Source: Hymenolepis diminuta
Lineage: Eukaryota > Platyhelminthes > Cestoda > Cyclophyllidea > Hymenolepididae
Length of the DNA: 64,000 nucleotides
Direction of reading: 5' to 3'
NCBI GenBank assembly: GCA_900708905.1
Contig: CAADRB010000010.1
Location: forward strand, 4,594,072-4,658,071
This document shows, piece by piece, positions 63,070 through 64,000 of the stretch (position 1 is the stretch's first letter; every line of letters begins with the position of its first letter). The notes under the pieces are model-generated. The model was given only the letters and a program-made list of their open reading frames with translations. It ran no database searches and was not told the origin of the DNA. Both the position numbers and the translations under genes were made by a program.

Positions 63070-63115
63070 TCACACGGGTTCGATACGGAAAATTGAGGCC
63101 ACCACAGGATTAAGC
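63070..63115 (+). repeat. Possible SINE head fragment
   Basis: AAGGTCACACGGGTTCGATACGG resembles the B-box part of SINE copy 4 (GAGGTCACGGGTTTGATTCC). No body or tail is visible, so this may be chance. Confidence 0.2.
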
Positions 63116-64000
63116 GCCACCGTGAATACGAGATAAGTTAGATTTCAGGAATTGGTAATGATGTAGGTAAAAATTTTCGATACGCGTAGTGATTCATCTT
63201 TCAAATCTATAAGCGGTGTCACTAATCTAAACCCGTAGCCATTGATGAATAAATCTTCATTTATTTCCAAAATATAAACATGAAATATATTGTTTCCCAG
63301 GCTTTTAAGGAAAATGCGGACGAGATTACTGTCAATAAATAAGTATTTGCACTATTTGTGTGATTATTGATTATCTATTCTATTCCATCACGCGACGTTA
63401 ATTAACTTAGCAGTCCAAATAGGGCTGCAGGATCTAGTTTCTGAGGTTGGCTTATTGAAAACGTGACGGATTTAAAAGTACGAAATTCAACTAGATACGT
63501 TCAGCTAAGGGTGCATTCTTGTAAATATTTCACCGTAACTAGAGTACAGCATAGTAGTAGTACGATGAATATTTAATCAGAAATTATGTTAGCACGCATT
63601 GACCTTTTATGGTATTTGATCGATATCCTACTTTGCTAGCGTCTGGATATTATTTAGGATATGGAACTAGGTGGTTAAATGAAAACTGATGGAAATTTTG
63701 CAATTCTGTCGTACGGTTTATTGCTGGGTTGCTAATCTCCAAACAGATTATAAGAGGATTAGATAGTAATTAAGATTAAATTAGTAGGATTAATAAAAGG
63801 CTTGGCAAGACATATTTAGGATTTTTGCTGAATGCTTGATTGTGATTTAGATGGGGATGCTAGTGAAAAAAGAAACGATTTTTAAAATTATCTTGTAATG
63901 AATTTAGTCAGTGCTATTGTTATTAACAAGAACAAAGGAGCCAATTAATAATACAGATCTGGAGTATTAAGGAATTACAGAGTCCTGAAAACTACTTTCT
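63116..64000. other. AT-rich DNA, no gene recognised
   Basis: No feature recognised up to the window edge. Confidence 0.45.

Noticed and set aside
1..64000. CRISPR arrays, operons, prophage or bacterial mobile elements
   Set aside because: No regularly spaced repeats, no compact gene clusters and clear spliceosomal introns; the DNA is eukaryotic.

Overview
The window is AT-rich, gene-poor eukaryotic nuclear DNA. It has GT-AG introns, a TATA/initiator-type promoter, Tc1/mariner relics and tRNA-derived SINEs. Nothing in it looks prokaryotic. The one convincing gene encodes a long, low-complexity protein with AHNAK-like repeats. That, with the very AT-rich background, fits a flatworm, and a tapeworm is my best guess. 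The assignment rests on weak evidence and no database search was possible.

Layout. Bases 1-9480 hold no host gene. They carry a reverse-strand SINE (about 2016-2245), a mariner relic on the minus strand interrupted by a 775-base assembly gap (about 2500-3775), and a complete but broken mariner on the plus strand with both terminal repeats (about 5390-6648). Bases 9480-10171 are a GC-richer promoter and 5' UTR. The gene runs from 10172 to 15434 in three coding exons: 10172-11546, 12128-15166 and 15235-15434. Both introns are phase 1, and the joined reading frame is 1,537 codons plus stop. A polyadenylation signal lies at 16489.

From about 16500 to 64000 I recognise no host coding exon. This 47 kb holds three more SINE copies or fragments on the plus strand (22172, 33186, 34793) and one on the minus strand (19350). 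It also holds a DD37D-type Tc1/mariner transposase relic (26990-27690, minus), three unnamed dispersed repeat pairs, a 24-base element built on a perfect 14-base palindrome that occurs twice, two (AT)n microsatellites and a 27-base gap. The region could be intergenic or lie inside very large introns of a gene whose exons fall outside the window.

The main biological point is the gene. Its central exon contains GC-rich, nearly identical 558-base (186-residue) repeats with a nested 63-residue module. This indicates recent expansion or homogenisation and a likely copy-number-variable array. All transposase genes are broken by stops, frameshifts or lost catalytic residues, so I see no active mobile element and no operon-like or defence system.
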